A DNA stretch of 64,000 bases from Extensimonas soli (GCF_029211265.1 NZ_JARGEL010000016.1:124001-188000), one strand, 5' to 3'. Positions 36,221 to 46,234 are shown, numbered from the stretch's first letter. Program-made: numbers and translations. Notes: a model not told the origin generated them from the letters alone.

Positions 36221-37408
36221 TTAGCAGGTTTCGGCAAACAGCTCGCGCCCGATCAGCATGCGGCGGATTTCGCTCGTGCCCGCGCCGATCTCGTAGAGCT
36301 TGGCGTCGCGCCACAGCCTGCCGAGCGGGTAGTCGTTGATGTAGCCGTTGCCGCCGAAGATCTGCACGCCCTCGCCGGCCATCCAGGTGGCTTTTTCGGC
36401 GCACCAGAGGATCACGCTCGCGCAGTCCTTGCGCACCTGGCGCACGTGGTCTGTGCCCAGCAGGTCGAGGTTCTTGGCCACGGTGTAGGCGAACGAGCGC
36501 GCGGCCTGCAGCACGGTGTACAAGTCGGCCACCTTGCCCTGGATGAGCTGGAATTCGCCGATGCTCTGGCCGAACTGCTTGCGCTCGTGGATGTAGGGGA
36601 TCACGTTGTCCATCACCGCCTGCATGATGCCGAGCGGGCCGCCCGTGAGCACGGCGCGCTCGTAGTCCAGGCCGCTCATGAGCACCTTGGCGCCGTTGTT
36701 CACGCCACCGAGCACGTTGGCCGCGGGCACTTCGACGTTCTCGAACACGAGCTCGCCCGTGTGGCTGCCGCGCATGCCGAGCTTGTCGAGCTTTTGCGCC
36801 ACGGAAAAGCCCTTCATGCCCTTTTCGATCAGAAACGCCGTGACGCCGCGCGGCCCAAGTTCAGGGGCGGTCTTGGCATAAACCACCAGCGTGTCGGCGT
36901 CGGGGCCGTTGGTGATCCACATCTTGCTGCCGTTGAGCAGGTAGTAGCCGCCCTTGTCTTCGGCGCGCAGCTTCATGCCCATGACGTCCGAGCCTGCGCC
37001 GGGCTCGCTCATGGCGAGCGCGCCCACGTGCTCGCCCGAAACCAGCTTGGGCAGGTATTTCTGCTTTTGCTCCGCGGTGCCGTTGCGGTGAATCTGGTTC
37101 ACGCACAGGTTGCTGTGCGCGCCATAGCTCAGACCCACCGAGGCGCTCGCGCGCGAGATTTCTTCCATGGACACCATGTGCGCGAGGTAGCCCATGTGCG
37201 TGCCGCCGTATTCCTCGGCCACGGTGATGCCGAGCACGCCCAGCGCGCCCAGCTTGGGCCACAAGTCCATGGGGAACTGGTCGCTGCGGTCGATCTGCGC
37301 GGCGCGCGGCGCGATCTCGGCCTGCGCAAAGCTGCGCACGGCATGGCGCAGCGCGTCGATGTCTGCGCCGAGCTGGAAGTCCAGGCCGGGGAGGTGGGTG
37401 GTGCTCAT
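36221..37408 (-). CDS. liuA: isovaleryl-CoA dehydrogenase
   Basis: A 395-residue FAD-dependent acyl-CoA dehydrogenase that oxidises isovaleryl-CoA to 3-methylcrotonyl-CoA in leucine degradation. Motifs are [53 protein letters not shown], the catalytic Glu in [16 protein letters not shown] and the C-terminal [12 protein letters not shown]. These match isovaleryl-CoA dehydrogenase more closely than short-chain enzymes. The carboxylase for its product is encoded upstream in the same direction. Confidence 0.93.
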   Translation of the reverse strand: MSTTHLPGLDFQLGADIDALRHAVRSFAQAEIAPRAAQIDRSDQFPMDLWPKLGALGVLGITVAEEYGGTHMGYLAHMVSMEEISRASASVGLSYGAHSNLCVNQIHRNGTAEQKQKYLPKLVSGEHVGALAMSEPGAGSDVMGMKLRAEDKGGYYLLNGSKMWITNGPDADTLVVYAKTAPELGPRGVTAFLIEKGMKGFSVAQKLDKLGMRGSHTGELVFENVEVPAANVLGGVNNGAKVLMSGLDYERAVLTGGPLGIMQAVMDNVIPYIHERKQFGQSIGEFQLIQGKVADLYTVLQAARSFAYTVAKNLDLLGTDHVRQVRKDCASVILWCAEKATWMAGEGVQIFGGNGYINDYPLGRLWRDAKLYEIGAGTSEIRRMLIGRELFAETC

Positions 37409-37460
37409 GGCAAAAGTCCTTGCAAAAGTCAAAGGCAAAAAGGGAAAAGAGGGGAGAGGG

Positions 37461-37922
37461 TCAGTCGCGCACGCCTTCGCGCCCGATCAGCGCCATCAGC
37501 GTGCAGCTCATGGTGGCAAAGAGCTTTTCGTGCCCGTTCGCGCTGGCATACGCGCGGCCTTCGCAGACGGTGATGGTGCGGCCGGGCTTGAGCACGCGCC
37601 CCTGCATGCGAAAGCGCTCGCCGCGCGCGGGCGCAAGCAGGTTGATCTTGAATTCGACGGTGAGCACGGCCGCTTCTTCGGGCATCAAGGTGTAGCCCGC
37701 GTAGCCGCAGGCCGAGTCGAGCGCCGCCGACACCATGCCCGCATGGATGAAGCCGTGCTGCTGCGTGAGCCCCTCGGCCCAGTCGAACTCCATGTCCACC
37801 GCGCCCGGCGCGATGTGCGTGAGGCGCGCGCCCAGCGTGCGCATCGCGCCCTGGCGCGCGAAGTTGCTGCGCACGCGCTCGGCGAAGTGGGGGATTTGCG
37901 GCTGGAACTCGGGGGGGCTCAT
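37461..37922 (-). CDS. PaaI-family hotdog thioesterase
   Basis: A 153-residue hotdog-fold protein with the PaaI motif [12 protein letters not shown] then [23 protein letters not shown]. It probably hydrolyses acyl-CoA thioesters to recycle CoA. The preferred start is the ATG at 37922. It lies between the carboxylase alpha subunit and isovaleryl-CoA dehydrogenase in the leucine/isovalerate gene group. Confidence 0.87.
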   Translation of the reverse strand: MSPPEFQPQIPHFAERVRSNFARQGAMRTLGARLTHIAPGAVDMEFDWAEGLTQQHGFIHAGMVSAALDSACGYAGYTLMPEEAAVLTVEFKINLLAPARGERFRMQGRVLKPGRTITVCEGRAYASANGHEKLFATMSCTLMALIGREGVRD

Positions 37923-37975
37923 CAGTGTCTCCTCAGGGGGAAGGAATGCTCTTGTTTTGATACCGGAAATCATCT

Positions 37976-38032
37976 TGCAAAATATGCCACGAGTCGTCTA
38001 ATATCAAGCACTAGCAGCTACTATTTTGATTG
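37976..38032. repeat. dispersed repeat of about 60 bp
   Basis: A degenerate copy of the ATAGTAGCTGCTAG-TGCTTGAT repeat family lies between the carboxylase alpha and thioesterase genes. The match on the minus strand runs through the GCTTGATATTAG core to a GGCATATTTTG end. Confidence 0.5.
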
Positions 38033-38075
38033 CAGATTCCTCAAAATCTCTGCCCGCACCTCGGCAAGCGCGCGC

Positions 38076-40184
38076 TCAGGCGCCGAGCTTGAGCAGCTCG
38101 TCGCCCTCGGCCACCTGGTCGCCGGGGGCGTAGAGCAGCTCCTGCACCACGCCGTCCATGGGCGCGGCGATGGTGTGCTCCATCTTCATGGCTTCCATCA
38201 CCGCGAGCGGCTGGCCCTTGCGCACGCGCTCGCCGGGCTGCACCGCAAACGACACCACCTTGCCCGGCATGGGCGCGCTCAGGCGCCCGCCTTCGCTCGC
38301 GTCCTCGCCGGCGAGCGCGAGCAGGTCGAGCGCGGTGATCTGCGTTGCGCCGCGTGCGCTGAAGATGTGCGCGACTTCGCCGCGCAGGTACACGTTCACG
38401 CGCAGGCGCTCGCCCGCGAACTGCAGCTCCAGCGTGCCGGACGCATCCTCGAAGGGCGCAAATTCCAGCGTGCCGGCCGCGACTTCGGGCAGCTCGGCGG
38501 CGGGGTTGCCGCCCGCGCCCGCAGCATCCGCGCCCGCGTCGCCGCCCGCCTGCGCCCCCTGCACGCGCAGGTGCAAGGCGCCATCGTGCAGATAGCGCAG
38601 CTGCGCGCGCGCGGGTCTGCCGCCGAACTCGAACGCAAAGCGCCGCTCGTACAGCCCGTGCGTGCACCAGCCGTCGCGGCGGCTGAAGGGGTCGGCGTCT
38701 TCATGCGCGCGCTCGCAGTGCAAGGTGTTTGCCACGGCCGCGGCCACGGCCAGCGGCAGGCCCAGCGGCTCCTGGCCGAACAGCGCGGCGCGCTCGCGCT
38801 CGATCAGCGCGGTGTCGAGCTGCGCCTTGGCAAACGCCGCGCTGCGCGCCACACGGCGCAAAAACTGCACGTTCGTCGTCAGACCCACGATGTGCGTCTG
38901 CGCGAGCGCCACATCCAGCCGCGCCAGCGCTTCTTCGCGCGTCTCGCCGTGCACGATGAGCTTGGCGACCATGGAGTCGTAAAACGGGCTGATCGCGTCG
39001 CCCTCGCGCACGCCCGCGTCCACGCGCACGCCGGCCGCGGGGCCGCGCGCGGGCGCCGGCTCGAACTGCGTGCACGCAGGCAGGCGCAGCACCTGCAGCG
39101 CACCCGTGGCGGGCAGGAAGTCGTTGTCGGGGTTTTCGGCGCAGATGCGCGCCTCGATCGCGTGACCCTGGATGCGCAGGTCTTCCTGGCGGCAGGGCAG
39201 CGGCTCGCCCGCGGCCACGCGCAGCTGCCACTCGACCAAATCTTGCCCCGTGATGGCCTCGGTCACCGGGTGCTCGACCTGCAGGCGCGTGTTCATTTCC
39301 ATGAAGTAGAACTGCATCTGCTCGGGGTGCGCGTAGCCGCCGGGCTGCTCGACGATGAACTCCACCGTGCCCGCGCCCACGTACTGCACGGCGCGCGCCG
39401 CGGCCACGGCAGCCAGGCCCATGCGCGCGCGCAGCTCGGGCGTCATGCCGGGTGCGGGCGCTTCTTCGAGCACCTTCTGGTGGCGGCGCTGCACCGAGCA
39501 GTCGCGCTCGAACAGATAGACATAGTTGCCCAGCGTGTCGCCAAACACCTGGATTTCGATGTGGCGCGGGCGCTGCACGTATTTTTCGATCAGCACCGCG
39601 TCGTCGCCGAAGCTGCTGCGCGCCTCGCGCTGGCACGACGCAAGCGCCGCGGCAAAATCCTCGGCCTTTTGCACCACGCGCATGCCCTTGCCGCCGCCGC
39701 CCGCGCTCGCCTTGATGAGCACGGGGTAGCCGATGCGCTCGGCCTCGGCGCGCAGCAGCGCCGGGTCCTGATCGGCGCCGTGGTAGCCGGGCACGAGCGG
39801 CACGCCGGCCTTTTCCATGAGCTGCTTGGAGCCGGCCTTGAGCCCCATGGCCTTGATCGCCGCGGGCGAAGGGCCGATGAACACCAGCCCCGCATCGGCG
39901 CAGGCCTGCGCGAAGGCCTCGTTCTCGCTCAAAAAGCCGTAGCCCGGGTGGATGGCCTGCGCGCCCGTGGCCTTGGCCGCCTCGATGATGCGCTCCCAGC
40001 GCAGGTAGCTGTCTTTGGGCGCGCTGGCGCCGATGTGCACGGCTTCATCGCACACAGCCACGTGCCGCGCGCGCGCGTCGGCGTCCGAATACACGGCGAC
40101 GGTCTTCACGCCCATGCGGCGCGCCGTGGCGGCGACGCGGCAGGCGATCTCTCCGCGGTTGGCGATCAGGATTTTTTCAAACAT
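38076..40184 (-). CDS. liuD: methylcrotonyl-CoA carboxylase alpha (biotin) subunit
   Basis: A 702-residue biotin-dependent carboxylase subunit: biotin carboxylase domain (MFEKILIANRGEIACR, ATP-grasp KASAGGGGKGMRVV, MEMNTRLQVEHPVTE), a BT linker region, and a C-terminal biotinyl domain with the biotin Lys in VMEAMKMEH. It carboxylates biotin for transfer to 3-methylcrotonyl-CoA by the beta subunit encoded upstream at 41269-42876. An Ala/Gly-rich insert lies near residues 545-570. A 34-bp duplication of its own start region lies just upstream and creates a 38-codon open frame overlapping this start. Confidence 0.93.
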   Translation of the reverse strand: MFEKILIANRGEIACRVAATARRMGVKTVAVYSDADARARHVAVCDEAVHIGASAPKDSYLRWERIIEAAKATGAQAIHPGYGFLSENEAFAQACADAGLVFIGPSPAAIKAMGLKAGSKQLMEKAGVPLVPGYHGADQDPALLRAEAERIGYPVLIKASAGGGGKGMRVVQKAEDFAAALASCQREARSSFGDDAVLIEKYVQRPRHIEIQVFGDTLGNYVYLFERDCSVQRRHQKVLEEAPAPGMTPELRARMGLAAVAAARAVQYVGAGTVEFIVEQPGGYAHPEQMQFYFMEMNTRLQVEHPVTEAITGQDLVEWQLRVAAGEPLPCRQEDLRIQGHAIEARICAENPDNDFLPATGALQVLRLPACTQFEPAPARGPAAGVRVDAGVREGDAISPFYDSMVAKLIVHGETREEALARLDVALAQTHIVGLTTNVQFLRRVARSAAFAKAQLDTALIERERAALFGQEPLGLPLAVAAAVANTLHCERAHEDADPFSRRDGWCTHGLYERRFAFEFGGRPARAQLRYLHDGALHLRVQGAQAGGDAGADAAGAGGNPAAELPEVAAGTLEFAPFEDASGTLELQFAGERLRVNVYLRGEVAHIFSARGATQITALDLLALAGEDASEGGRLSAPMPGKVVSFAVQPGERVRKGQPLAVMEAMKMEHTIAAPMDGVVQELLYAPGDQVAEGDELLKLGA

Positions 40185-40295
40185 GGCGACCTCCGCGGCT
40201 CATCGCCTGCTGCACGCTGCGCGTGCCAGGCAATTTGGCAAGCCCGCGCTGCGCGCGAACGCCGCGGTTGGCGATCAGGATTTTTTCAAACATGG
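40153..40295. repeat. 34-bp direct duplication of the liuD start region
   Basis: The 34 bases at 40153-40186 (start codon and first 10 codons of liuD) are repeated exactly at 40262-40295, 109 bases upstream in the gene's direction. The interval between them is GC-rich and not repeated. This looks like a local duplication that copied the translation start. Confidence 0.9.
40177..40293 (-). CDS. 38-codon upstream open frame beginning with the liuD N-terminus
   Basis: The duplicated start gives an ORF reading MFEKILIANRG and then 27 unrelated residues (VRAQRGLAKLPGTRSVQQ, AMSRGGRHV). Its stop codon overlaps the liuD start (ATGTTTGA), the classic arrangement for translational coupling. Whether it is translated is unknown; it could set liuD expression as a leader peptide. 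No known function. Confidence 0.45.
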   Translation of the reverse strand: MFEKILIANRGVRAQRGLAKLPGTRSVQQAMSRGGRHV

Positions 40296-40358
40296 TGTCA
40301 TTTCCAAAATGGTTCTCAAAGCTTCAGTGTCGCCACACGCGCAGCCCGCGCAAGGTTG

Positions 40359-40525
40359 CTAGTGTGCTGCCCCGCAAATAACTGCACATGAAATCGCGCC
40401 TTCGCACTCAGGGCGGCGTTGCAAATCCTCGCGATAGCTGCGGCTATCGCTGCGGTTTGCGCCTTGCCCTGAACGCGAATCCATCGATTTCATTTCGTAC
40501 AGCTATTTGCGGAGCAGCACACTGG
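40359..40525. repeat. structured palindromic element, family 2, copy A
   Basis: A 167-bp element with terminal inverted repeats (CTAGTGTGCTGCCCCGCAAA versus CCAGTGTGCTGCTCCGCAAA). Nested inner complementary arms lead to a central hairpin GATAGC-TGCG-GCTATC. Copy B (59041-59207, opposite orientation) shares two blocks of 21 and 25 identical bases. Its right end forms the last 11 codons of vapC. No transposase is encoded. Confidence 0.88.
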
Positions 40526-40888
40526 CACGTCAAAGTCGCCGTCGCGATGCAGCAGCAGGTGGCCGTGCGTGATGCAGTAGCTTGCGAGCAGCACGTCGAT
40601 GGGGCTGCGGATGGTGTGGCCCAGGGCGCGCAAGGCGCGGTAGTGCGTCGCAGCCTCGAGCGCGTTGTCCAGGCCGCCGAGACTCACCTGCGGCAAGGCC
40701 GTCAGCAGCGACTGGGCTTCGCGCATGAGCTTGCCCGGGCGAAATCCACGCATCACCTCGTAGATCACCAGGTCGGCACTGCCCAGCGTAAAAGCCCTGT
40801 CCGAAAGCAGGCGCACGAGCTGGCGCGTGGCCGGATTCTGGGCGCCCATGAAAAAGTCGATCCAGACGCTCGAATCGACCAGGATCAC
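40490..40888 (-). CDS. vapC: VapC-type PIN-domain toxin with repeat-derived C-terminus
   Basis: A 132-residue PIN-domain RNase toxin: VILVDSSVWIDFF (first acidic residue), LVIYEVMRGF (Glu), SPIDVLLASYC (Asp) and HRDGDFD (last acidic residue). The start is a GTG at 40888 overlapping the antitoxin stop (GTGA). After DFDV the protein continues with 11 residues (PVCCSANSCTK) encoded by the family 2 repeat, which replaced the native C-terminal strand. The toxin may therefore be weakened, although all four acidic residues remain. Confidence 0.88.
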   Translation of the reverse strand: MILVDSSVWIDFFMGAQNPATRQLVRLLSDRAFTLGSADLVIYEVMRGFRPGKLMREAQSLLTALPQVSLGGLDNALEAATHYRALRALGHTIRSPIDVLLASYCITHGHLLLHRDGDFDVPVCCSANSCTK

Positions 40889-41226
40889 GTAGCACCGCCT
40901 TGCTTCTGCTCGTCTTTTTTCACATCCGACTGGCTGTCGGCAGAGGTCGAGCTCCAAGGCCCTTGCGGCTCCTGCACGCTGTGGCCTGGTGCGCCTTCGA
41001 GCGTTCCGAGTGCCCCAGCGGCCTCGAGTTCTTTGCGGTATTGCGCCCAGCCCTCATCGGAGTCGTCCCAATGCAACTGCCCGCGCAAAGCCAGCAAACC
41101 CTCATACACCTTGCGCCGCGCGATCAGGCGCAGCCCTTCTTCCACGGCCTCGCGCTTGGTCTTGAAGCCGCCCGCCTCCATGGCACGCGCCATGAGTTCG
41201 TCGTCGATGTCGATGTTGGTGCGCAT
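40885..41226 (-). CDS. vapB: VapB-type antitoxin
   Basis: A 113-residue antitoxin with the VapB (type II, MRTNIDIDDELMARAMEAGG) DNA-binding N-terminus and TKREAVEEGLRLIARRK. The C-terminal half is longer than usual (VapB is commonly 65-85 residues), hydrophilic and probably disordered, as expected for the toxin-wrapping part. It overlaps vapC by 4 bases. The pair sits between the two methylcrotonyl-CoA carboxylase genes. Confidence 0.88.
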   Translation of the reverse strand: MRTNIDIDDELMARAMEAGGFKTKREAVEEGLRLIARRKVYEGLLALRGQLHWDDSDEGWAQYRKELEAAGALGTLEGAPGHSVQEPQGPWSSTSADSQSDVKKDEQKQGGAT

Positions 41227-41268
41227 GGTTATCGCTCCTGTGTGTATAAATTAGTCAAATCATACACA

Positions 41269-42876
41269 TCACATGCGAAACACGCCAAACTTGGTTTCGC
41301 CGATGGGCGCGTTGCGCGTCGCGGCAAGCCCCAGGGCGAGCACGCGGCGCGTGTCGGCCGGGTCGATGATGCCGTCGTCCCACAGGCGCGCGGTGGCGTA
41401 GTAGGGGTGGCCCTGCACCTCGTACTGCTGGCGGATCGGGGCTTTGAAGGCTTCTTCTTCCTCTTTGCTCCAGCTGCCGCCCTTGGCTTCGAGGCCGTCG
41501 CGCTTGACGGTGGCCAGCACGCTCGCGGCCTGCTCGCCGCCCATCACGCTGATGCGCGCGTTCGGCCACATCCACAAAAAGCGTGGGCTGTACGCGCGCC
41601 CGCACATGCCGTAGTTGCCCGCGCCGAAAGAGCCGCCGATGATGATCGTGAACTTGGGCACGGCCGCCGTGGCCACCGCCGTGACGAGCTTGGCGCCGTG
41701 GCGCGCGATGCCTTCGTTTTCGTACTTGCGCCCGACCATGAAGCCCGTGATGTTCTGCAAAAACACGAGCGGTATCTTGCGCTGGCAGCACAGTTCGATG
41801 AAGTGCGCGCCCTTCACCGCGGACTCGGAAAACAAAATGCCGTTGTTCGCGACGATGCCCACGGCCATGCCCTCGATGTGCGCAAAGCCGCACACCAGCG
41901 TGGTGCCGAAACGCGCCTTGAACTCGTCGAACACGCTGCCGTCGACGATGCGCGCGATGATCTCGCGCACGTCGAAAGGCTTGCGCGTGTCGGTGGGGAT
42001 CACGCCGTAGAGCTCCTGCGCATCGAATTTAGGAGCTTGCGGCGCAATGTCGGCGGGCCATGGGGCCTTTTTCTGGTTCAAATTGCGCACCGCGTTGCGC
42101 GCCAATTGCAGCGCATGCAGGTCGTTTTGCGCGAGGTGGTCGGCCACGCCCGACAGGCGCGTGTGCACGTCGCCACCGCCCAGGTCTTCGGCGCTCACCA
42201 CCTCGCCCGTGGCCGCCTTCACGAGCGGCGGGCCGCCCAGGAAGATGGTGCCCTGGTTCTTCACGATGATGGATTCGTCGCTCATCGCGGGCATGTAGGC
42301 GCCGCCCGCGGTGCACGAGCCCATGACCACGGCGATCTGCGCGATGCCCTGCGCACTCATGTTCGCCTGGTTGTAGAAGATGCGGCCGAAGTGGTCGCGG
42401 TCGGGGAAGACCTCGTCCTGGTTGGGCAGGTTGGCGCCGCCCGAATCGACCAGGTAGATGCAGGGCAGGCGGTTTTGCTGCGCGATCTCTTGCGCGCGCA
42501 GGTGCTTTTTCACGGTGAGCGGGTAGTAGGTCCCGCCTTTGACGGTGGCGTCGTTGCACACGATCATGCAGTCGATGCCGCTCACGCGCCCAATGCCCGC
42601 GATCAGGCCGGCGCCGGGCGCCTCGTTGTTGTAAACATTGAGCGCCGCGAGCGGCGACAGCTCCAGAAACGGCGTGCCCGCATCGAGCAGCATCTGCACG
42701 CGCTCGCGCGGCAGCAGCTTGCCGCGGTCGGTGTGCTTCTTGCGCGCGGCCTCGCCGCCGCCCTCGGCGACTTTGGCGACTTGCGCCTGCAAGTCCTGCA
42801 CCAGCTGGCGCATGGCCGCGGCGTTGGCCTGGAATTCGGCCGAGCGCGGGTTGAGTTGGGTATCGAGGATGCTCAT
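41269..42876 (-). CDS. liuB: methylcrotonyl-CoA carboxylase beta (carboxyltransferase) subunit
   Basis: A 535-residue carboxyltransferase that moves CO2 from carboxybiotin to 3-methylcrotonyl-CoA. Features include the N-terminal [20 protein letters not shown], the [20 protein letters not shown] segment specific to this family, [20 protein letters not shown] and [20 protein letters not shown]. The start is the ATG at 42876. It lies 14 bases after the acyl-CoA synthetase stop, with vapBC and a repeat separating it from the alpha subunit. Confidence 0.95.
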   Translation of the reverse strand: MSILDTQLNPRSAEFQANAAAMRQLVQDLQAQVAKVAEGGGEAARKKHTDRGKLLPRERVQMLLDAGTPFLELSPLAALNVYNNEAPGAGLIAGIGRVSGIDCMIVCNDATVKGGTYYPLTVKKHLRAQEIAQQNRLPCIYLVDSGGANLPNQDEVFPDRDHFGRIFYNQANMSAQGIAQIAVVMGSCTAGGAYMPAMSDESIIVKNQGTIFLGGPPLVKAATGEVVSAEDLGGGDVHTRLSGVADHLAQNDLHALQLARNAVRNLNQKKAPWPADIAPQAPKFDAQELYGVIPTDTRKPFDVREIIARIVDGSVFDEFKARFGTTLVCGFAHIEGMAVGIVANNGILFSESAVKGAHFIELCCQRKIPLVFLQNITGFMVGRKYENEGIARHGAKLVTAVATAAVPKFTIIIGGSFGAGNYGMCGRAYSPRFLWMWPNARISVMGGEQAASVLATVKRDGLEAKGGSWSKEEEEAFKAPIRQQYEVQGHPYYATARLWDDGIIDPADTRRVLALGLAATRNAPIGETKFGVFRM

Positions 42877-42890
42877 GGCTGCTTTCTTTA

Positions 42891-44621
42891 TCAGGCTGTG
42901 CGGGCCTCTTGCAGCCCGAGCTGCTGCGCCATGGCCTCGCGGATCTTGAATTTCTGGATCTTGCCCGTCACCGTCATCGGAAACTCGGACACGAAACGAA
43001 TGTAGCGCGGCACCTTGTAATGCGCGATCTGCCCTTTGCAGAACGCGCGCACCTCGTCCTCGCTGAGCGTCTGGCCGGGCTTGAGCACGATCCAGGCGCA
43101 CAGCTCTTCGCCGTATTTGGGGTCGGGCACGCCCACCACCTGCACGTCCTGCACCTGCGGCATGCGGTAGAGGAATTCCTCGATCTCGCGCGGGTAAACG
43201 TTCTCGCCGCCACGGATCACCATGTCCTTGATGCGCCCGACGATGTTCACGTAGCCCTCGGCGTCCATGGTGGCGAGGTCGCCCGTGTGCATCCAGCCCT
43301 CGGCGTCTATGGCTTCGCGGGTTTTCTCGGGGTCGTCCCAGTAGCCGTGCATGACCGAATAGCCGCGCGTGCACAACTCGCCCGACTGGCCTGGCGGCAC
43401 GATGGCGCCGGTGTCGGGGTCGATGATCTTCACCTCCAGGTGCGGCTGCACCTGGCCCACGGTGGCCACGCGCTTATCCAGCGGCGTATCGACACTGCTC
43501 TGGCAGCTCACGGGGCTGGCCTCGGTCATGCCGTAGGCGATGGTGACCTGCTCCATGTGCATGTCGCGCACCACGCGCTGCATCACCGCCGTGGGGCAGG
43601 GCGAGCCCGCCATGATGCCGGTGCGCAGCGTGGAGAGGTCGAACTCGGCAAAGCGCGGGTGGTCGAGCTCGGCGATGAACATGGTCGGCACGCCGTGCAG
43701 CACGGTGCATTTTTCGTCCTGCACGGTCTGCAGCACCGTGAGCGGCTCGAAGGCGTCGTTCGGATAGACCACCGTCGCGCCGTGCGTGAATGCGGCGAGG
43801 TTGCCCATCACCATGCCGAAGCAGTGGTACAGCGGCACGGGCACGCACAGCCGGTCGGCAGGCGTGAGGCGCATGCACTCGCCCACGAAAAAGCCGTTGT
43901 TCAAGATGTTGCGGTGCGTCAGCGTCGCGCCCTTCGGAAAGCCCGTGGTACCGCTCGTGAACTGGATGTTGATCGGCTCCGTCGCGCGCAGCTGCGCACC
44001 TATGGCCGAAACGCGCGTATCGCCAGCATCACCGAGCGCAAGCAGCTCTGAAAAACGCAGCATGCCGGGCTCGTGCACGGCTTGTTGGTGCGGCGCGTCT
44101 ATCCACACCACGGTGTGCAGGTGTGGCAGCTGCTGCGCCTCGAGGCGGCCGGGCTCGCCGTGCGCCCACTCGGGCGCGAGCTCGCGCAGCATGCCCAGGT
44201 AGTCGCTGGTCTTGAAGCGCGCCATGGTCACGAGCGCCTTGCAGCCCACCTTGTTGAGCGCGTATTCGACCTCGGCAGTGCGGTAAGCCGGGTTGATGTT
44301 CACGAGAATCATGCCCACCATGTTGGTGGCGAGCTGCGTCAGCGTCCACTCGACGTTGTTGTGCGACCAGATGCCCACGCGGTCACCCGGCTGCAGGCCC
44401 AGCCCGAGCAGGGCGCTCGCGAGGCGTCGCGCCTCGGTCTGCAGCTCGCGGTAGGTGTAGCGGCGGCGCTGGTGCACGCTGACCAGCGCCTCATGATCGG
44501 GCTGGCGCGCGGTCACGGCGTCGAACAGCGCGCCTATGGTTTGCTCGATCAAGGGCACGTCGGTCGCGCCGCGCGCGATGCAGGCTGTGAGGGGCGTAGG
44601 GGTGGCAGAACTTGCAGGCAT
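42891..44621 (-). CDS. AMP-dependent fatty-acyl-CoA synthetase
   Basis: A 576-residue ANL-superfamily ligase with P-loop [29 protein letters not shown], the A8 motif [17 protein letters not shown] and the A10 motif [11 protein letters not shown]. It resembles the medium/short-chain acyl-CoA synthetases that accompany liu operons, where isovalerate or similar acids may be activated. The start is the ATG at 44621. It is the first gene of the operon, divergent from the AraC regulator. Confidence 0.88.
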   Translation of the reverse strand: MPASSATPTPLTACIARGATDVPLIEQTIGALFDAVTARQPDHEALVSVHQRRRYTYRELQTEARRLASALLGLGLQPGDRVGIWSHNNVEWTLTQLATNMVGMILVNINPAYRTAEVEYALNKVGCKALVTMARFKTSDYLGMLRELAPEWAHGEPGRLEAQQLPHLHTVVWIDAPHQQAVHEPGMLRFSELLALGDAGDTRVSAIGAQLRATEPINIQFTSGTTGFPKGATLTHRNILNNGFFVGECMRLTPADRLCVPVPLYHCFGMVMGNLAAFTHGATVVYPNDAFEPLTVLQTVQDEKCTVLHGVPTMFIAELDHPRFAEFDLSTLRTGIMAGSPCPTAVMQRVVRDMHMEQVTIAYGMTEASPVSCQSSVDTPLDKRVATVGQVQPHLEVKIIDPDTGAIVPPGQSGELCTRGYSVMHGYWDDPEKTREAIDAEGWMHTGDLATMDAEGYVNIVGRIKDMVIRGGENVYPREIEEFLYRMPQVQDVQVVGVPDPKYGEELCAWIVLKPGQTLSEDEVRAFCKGQIAHYKVPRYIRFVSEFPMTVTGKIQKFKIREAMAQQLGLQEARTA

Positions 44622-44774
44622 GGAATGTCTCCGAAAAAAACGCGCGGGCCGCAAACACCAAAAGACCAAAACGAACGAACGACCAACCGGCCCGAACAGG
44701 CAAGGCGAGCATAGAACGCCTGCGTGCACCCCATGTGCCACAATGGTTGCAAATCGTGCCATGCCAGCCACGCC

Positions 44775-46130
44775 ATGCGCCCGCCCCACTCCGGCCAGAC
44801 CCACGCCCCCGCTGCGGCCTCGGTTTCCACCGCCGACGAGCCTTCCCCGCGCGTCCGCGGCCTAGGAGCCTGTCGGACTTTGGGCGTCGAAAGCGAGAAG
44901 GTGCCCCAGCGTGACCAGTTTTTGCCGGATTCGCCGCCCCATAGCGGGACTATGGGGCAAGAAGACGGTAAAAAATGGGTCGCTGCGGCGCATTCGCAGC
45001 CGACGATTCCAAAGTCCGACAGGCTCCTAGCCCAAGCCCCCGTGGCCGCCACGCCCATCGCCTTCGTGCGCGCGATCGCGCTGGCCTACGCGCAGCGCGG
45101 CCTGAGCCCCGCCAAAGCGCTCGCGCAGGCACAGATCGCGCCTGAACTGCTGGAGTGCGACGGCGCGCGCATCACCGCCTGGCAGATGGAGCGCATCTCC
45201 GAAGCCGCGATGCGCGAGCTCGACGACGAGGCGCTTGGCTGGTTCAGCCGGCGCCTGCCCTGGGGCAGCTACGGCATGCTCGCGCGCGCGAGCAACGGCG
45301 CCGCGAGCCTGGACGTGGCGCTGCGCCGCTGGTGCCGCCACCACGGCCTGTTGACCGATGACATCACGCTGGCGCTGCACACGGACGGCGCCGTGGCCAC
45401 GCTCGGCATCACCGAAAACGGCCGCGAAAGTGGCCGCGGCATCCCCGCCGCGCTGCGCGAGTTTTGTCTGGTCTCGGTGCTGCGCAACATCCACGGCCTT
45501 GCCTGTTGGACCATCGATTCGCGCATCCCGCTGCTGGGTGCGCAGTTTGCCTATGCCGCACCGCCGCACGCCGACACCTACAGCGTGCTCTTTCCGGGCC
45601 CCGTGGCGTTCGACGCCGAACGCACCGCGCTGCACTTCGACGCGCGCTACCTCGCCTTGCCGCTGCGCCGCGACGAGGCCGCGCTGTGCCAGATGCTGCA
45701 GCACGCGCTGCCGCTCACCGTGCGGCAATACCGGCGCGACCGCCTGCTGGTGCAGCGCGTGCGCCAGTTGCTCGGCGCGCCCGCCCCTTTGCCGAGCCCA
45801 ATCAGCGCCGCGCCCGCGGGCCAGCCAGCAGCACCCATGCCAGCGCCGCTGCCCATGCACAGCGCCGAATCACTCGCCGAGCTGCTGCACATCTCGCCAC
45901 GCACGCTGCACCGCCAACTCAAAGAAGAAGGTGCGACACTGCAAGCCCTCAAAGACGAAGTACGCCGCGCCCGCGCGCTGGAACTGCTGCACCGCAGCCG
46001 CCGCCCGATCAAACAAGTCGCCGCCGCGGCGGGCTTTGCGAACGAAAAAAGCTTCATCCGCGCCTTCCGCGCCTGGACCGGGCAATCGCCCGCAGAATTT
46101 CGGCGACGGGGGGAGCGGGGAGGTGGGTGA
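44775..46130 (+). CDS. AraC-family regulator with an in-frame repeat insertion near the N-terminus
   Basis: A 451-residue regulator: an arabinose-binding-type N-terminal domain of the large AraC group ([20 protein letters not shown] through the [11 protein letters not shown] segment) and a C-terminal double HTH ([20 protein letters not shown], and [20 protein letters not shown]). Codons 31-85 come from the family 1 repeat plus its 5-base target duplication, which together add 165 bases (55 codons) without a stop. Without them the protein would be about 396 residues, reading [12 protein letters not shown]. It is divergent from the synthetase/carboxylase operon and probably controls it. The native start may be after the insert or at 44775. 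Confidence 0.8.
   Translation: MRPPHSGQTHAPAAASVSTADEPSPRVRGLGACRTLGVESEKVPQRDQFLPDSPPHSGTMGQEDGKKWVAAAHSQPTIPKSDRLLAQAPVAATPIAFVRAIALAYAQRGLSPAKALAQAQIAPELLECDGARITAWQMERISEAAMRELDDEALGWFSRRLPWGSYGMLARASNGAASLDVALRRWCRHHGLLTDDITLALHTDGAVATLGITENGRESGRGIPAALREFCLVSVLRNIHGLACWTIDSRIPLLGAQFAYAAPPHADTYSVLFPGPVAFDAERTALHFDARYLALPLRRDEAALCQMLQHALPLTVRQYRRDRLLVQRVRQLLGAPAPLPSPISAAPAGQPAAPMPAPLPMHSAESLAELLHISPRTLHRQLKEEGATLQALKDEVRRARALELLHRSRRPIKQVAAAAGFANEKSFIRAFRAWTGQSPAEFRRRGERGGG
44866..45025. repeat. palindromic MITE-like element, family 1, copy 2
   Basis: The second copy of the 159-160-bp element of 5116-5274, with the same perfect 17-bp inverted ends and internal hairpin. It is flanked by a 5-bp direct repeat CCTAG (44861-44865 and 45026-45030) that looks like a target-site duplication. 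Insertion is in frame within the AraC regulator. Confidence 0.9.
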
Positions 46131-46234
46131 CGGGGGCAACCGTCGAGCGCCTTTGCCAGCTGCGCGCGACGGCGCAGGCCATTGGCGTTTGTGCCTTGGG
46201 TTGATAATTCTCCACCGAAGTTCGGGATACCGAT

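Noticed and set aside
37194-40391. 1065-codon plus-strand open frame opposite liuA, the thioesterase and liuD
   Set aside because: It is a shadow of three real minus-strand genes; its composition is not protein-like and it has no recognisable domain.
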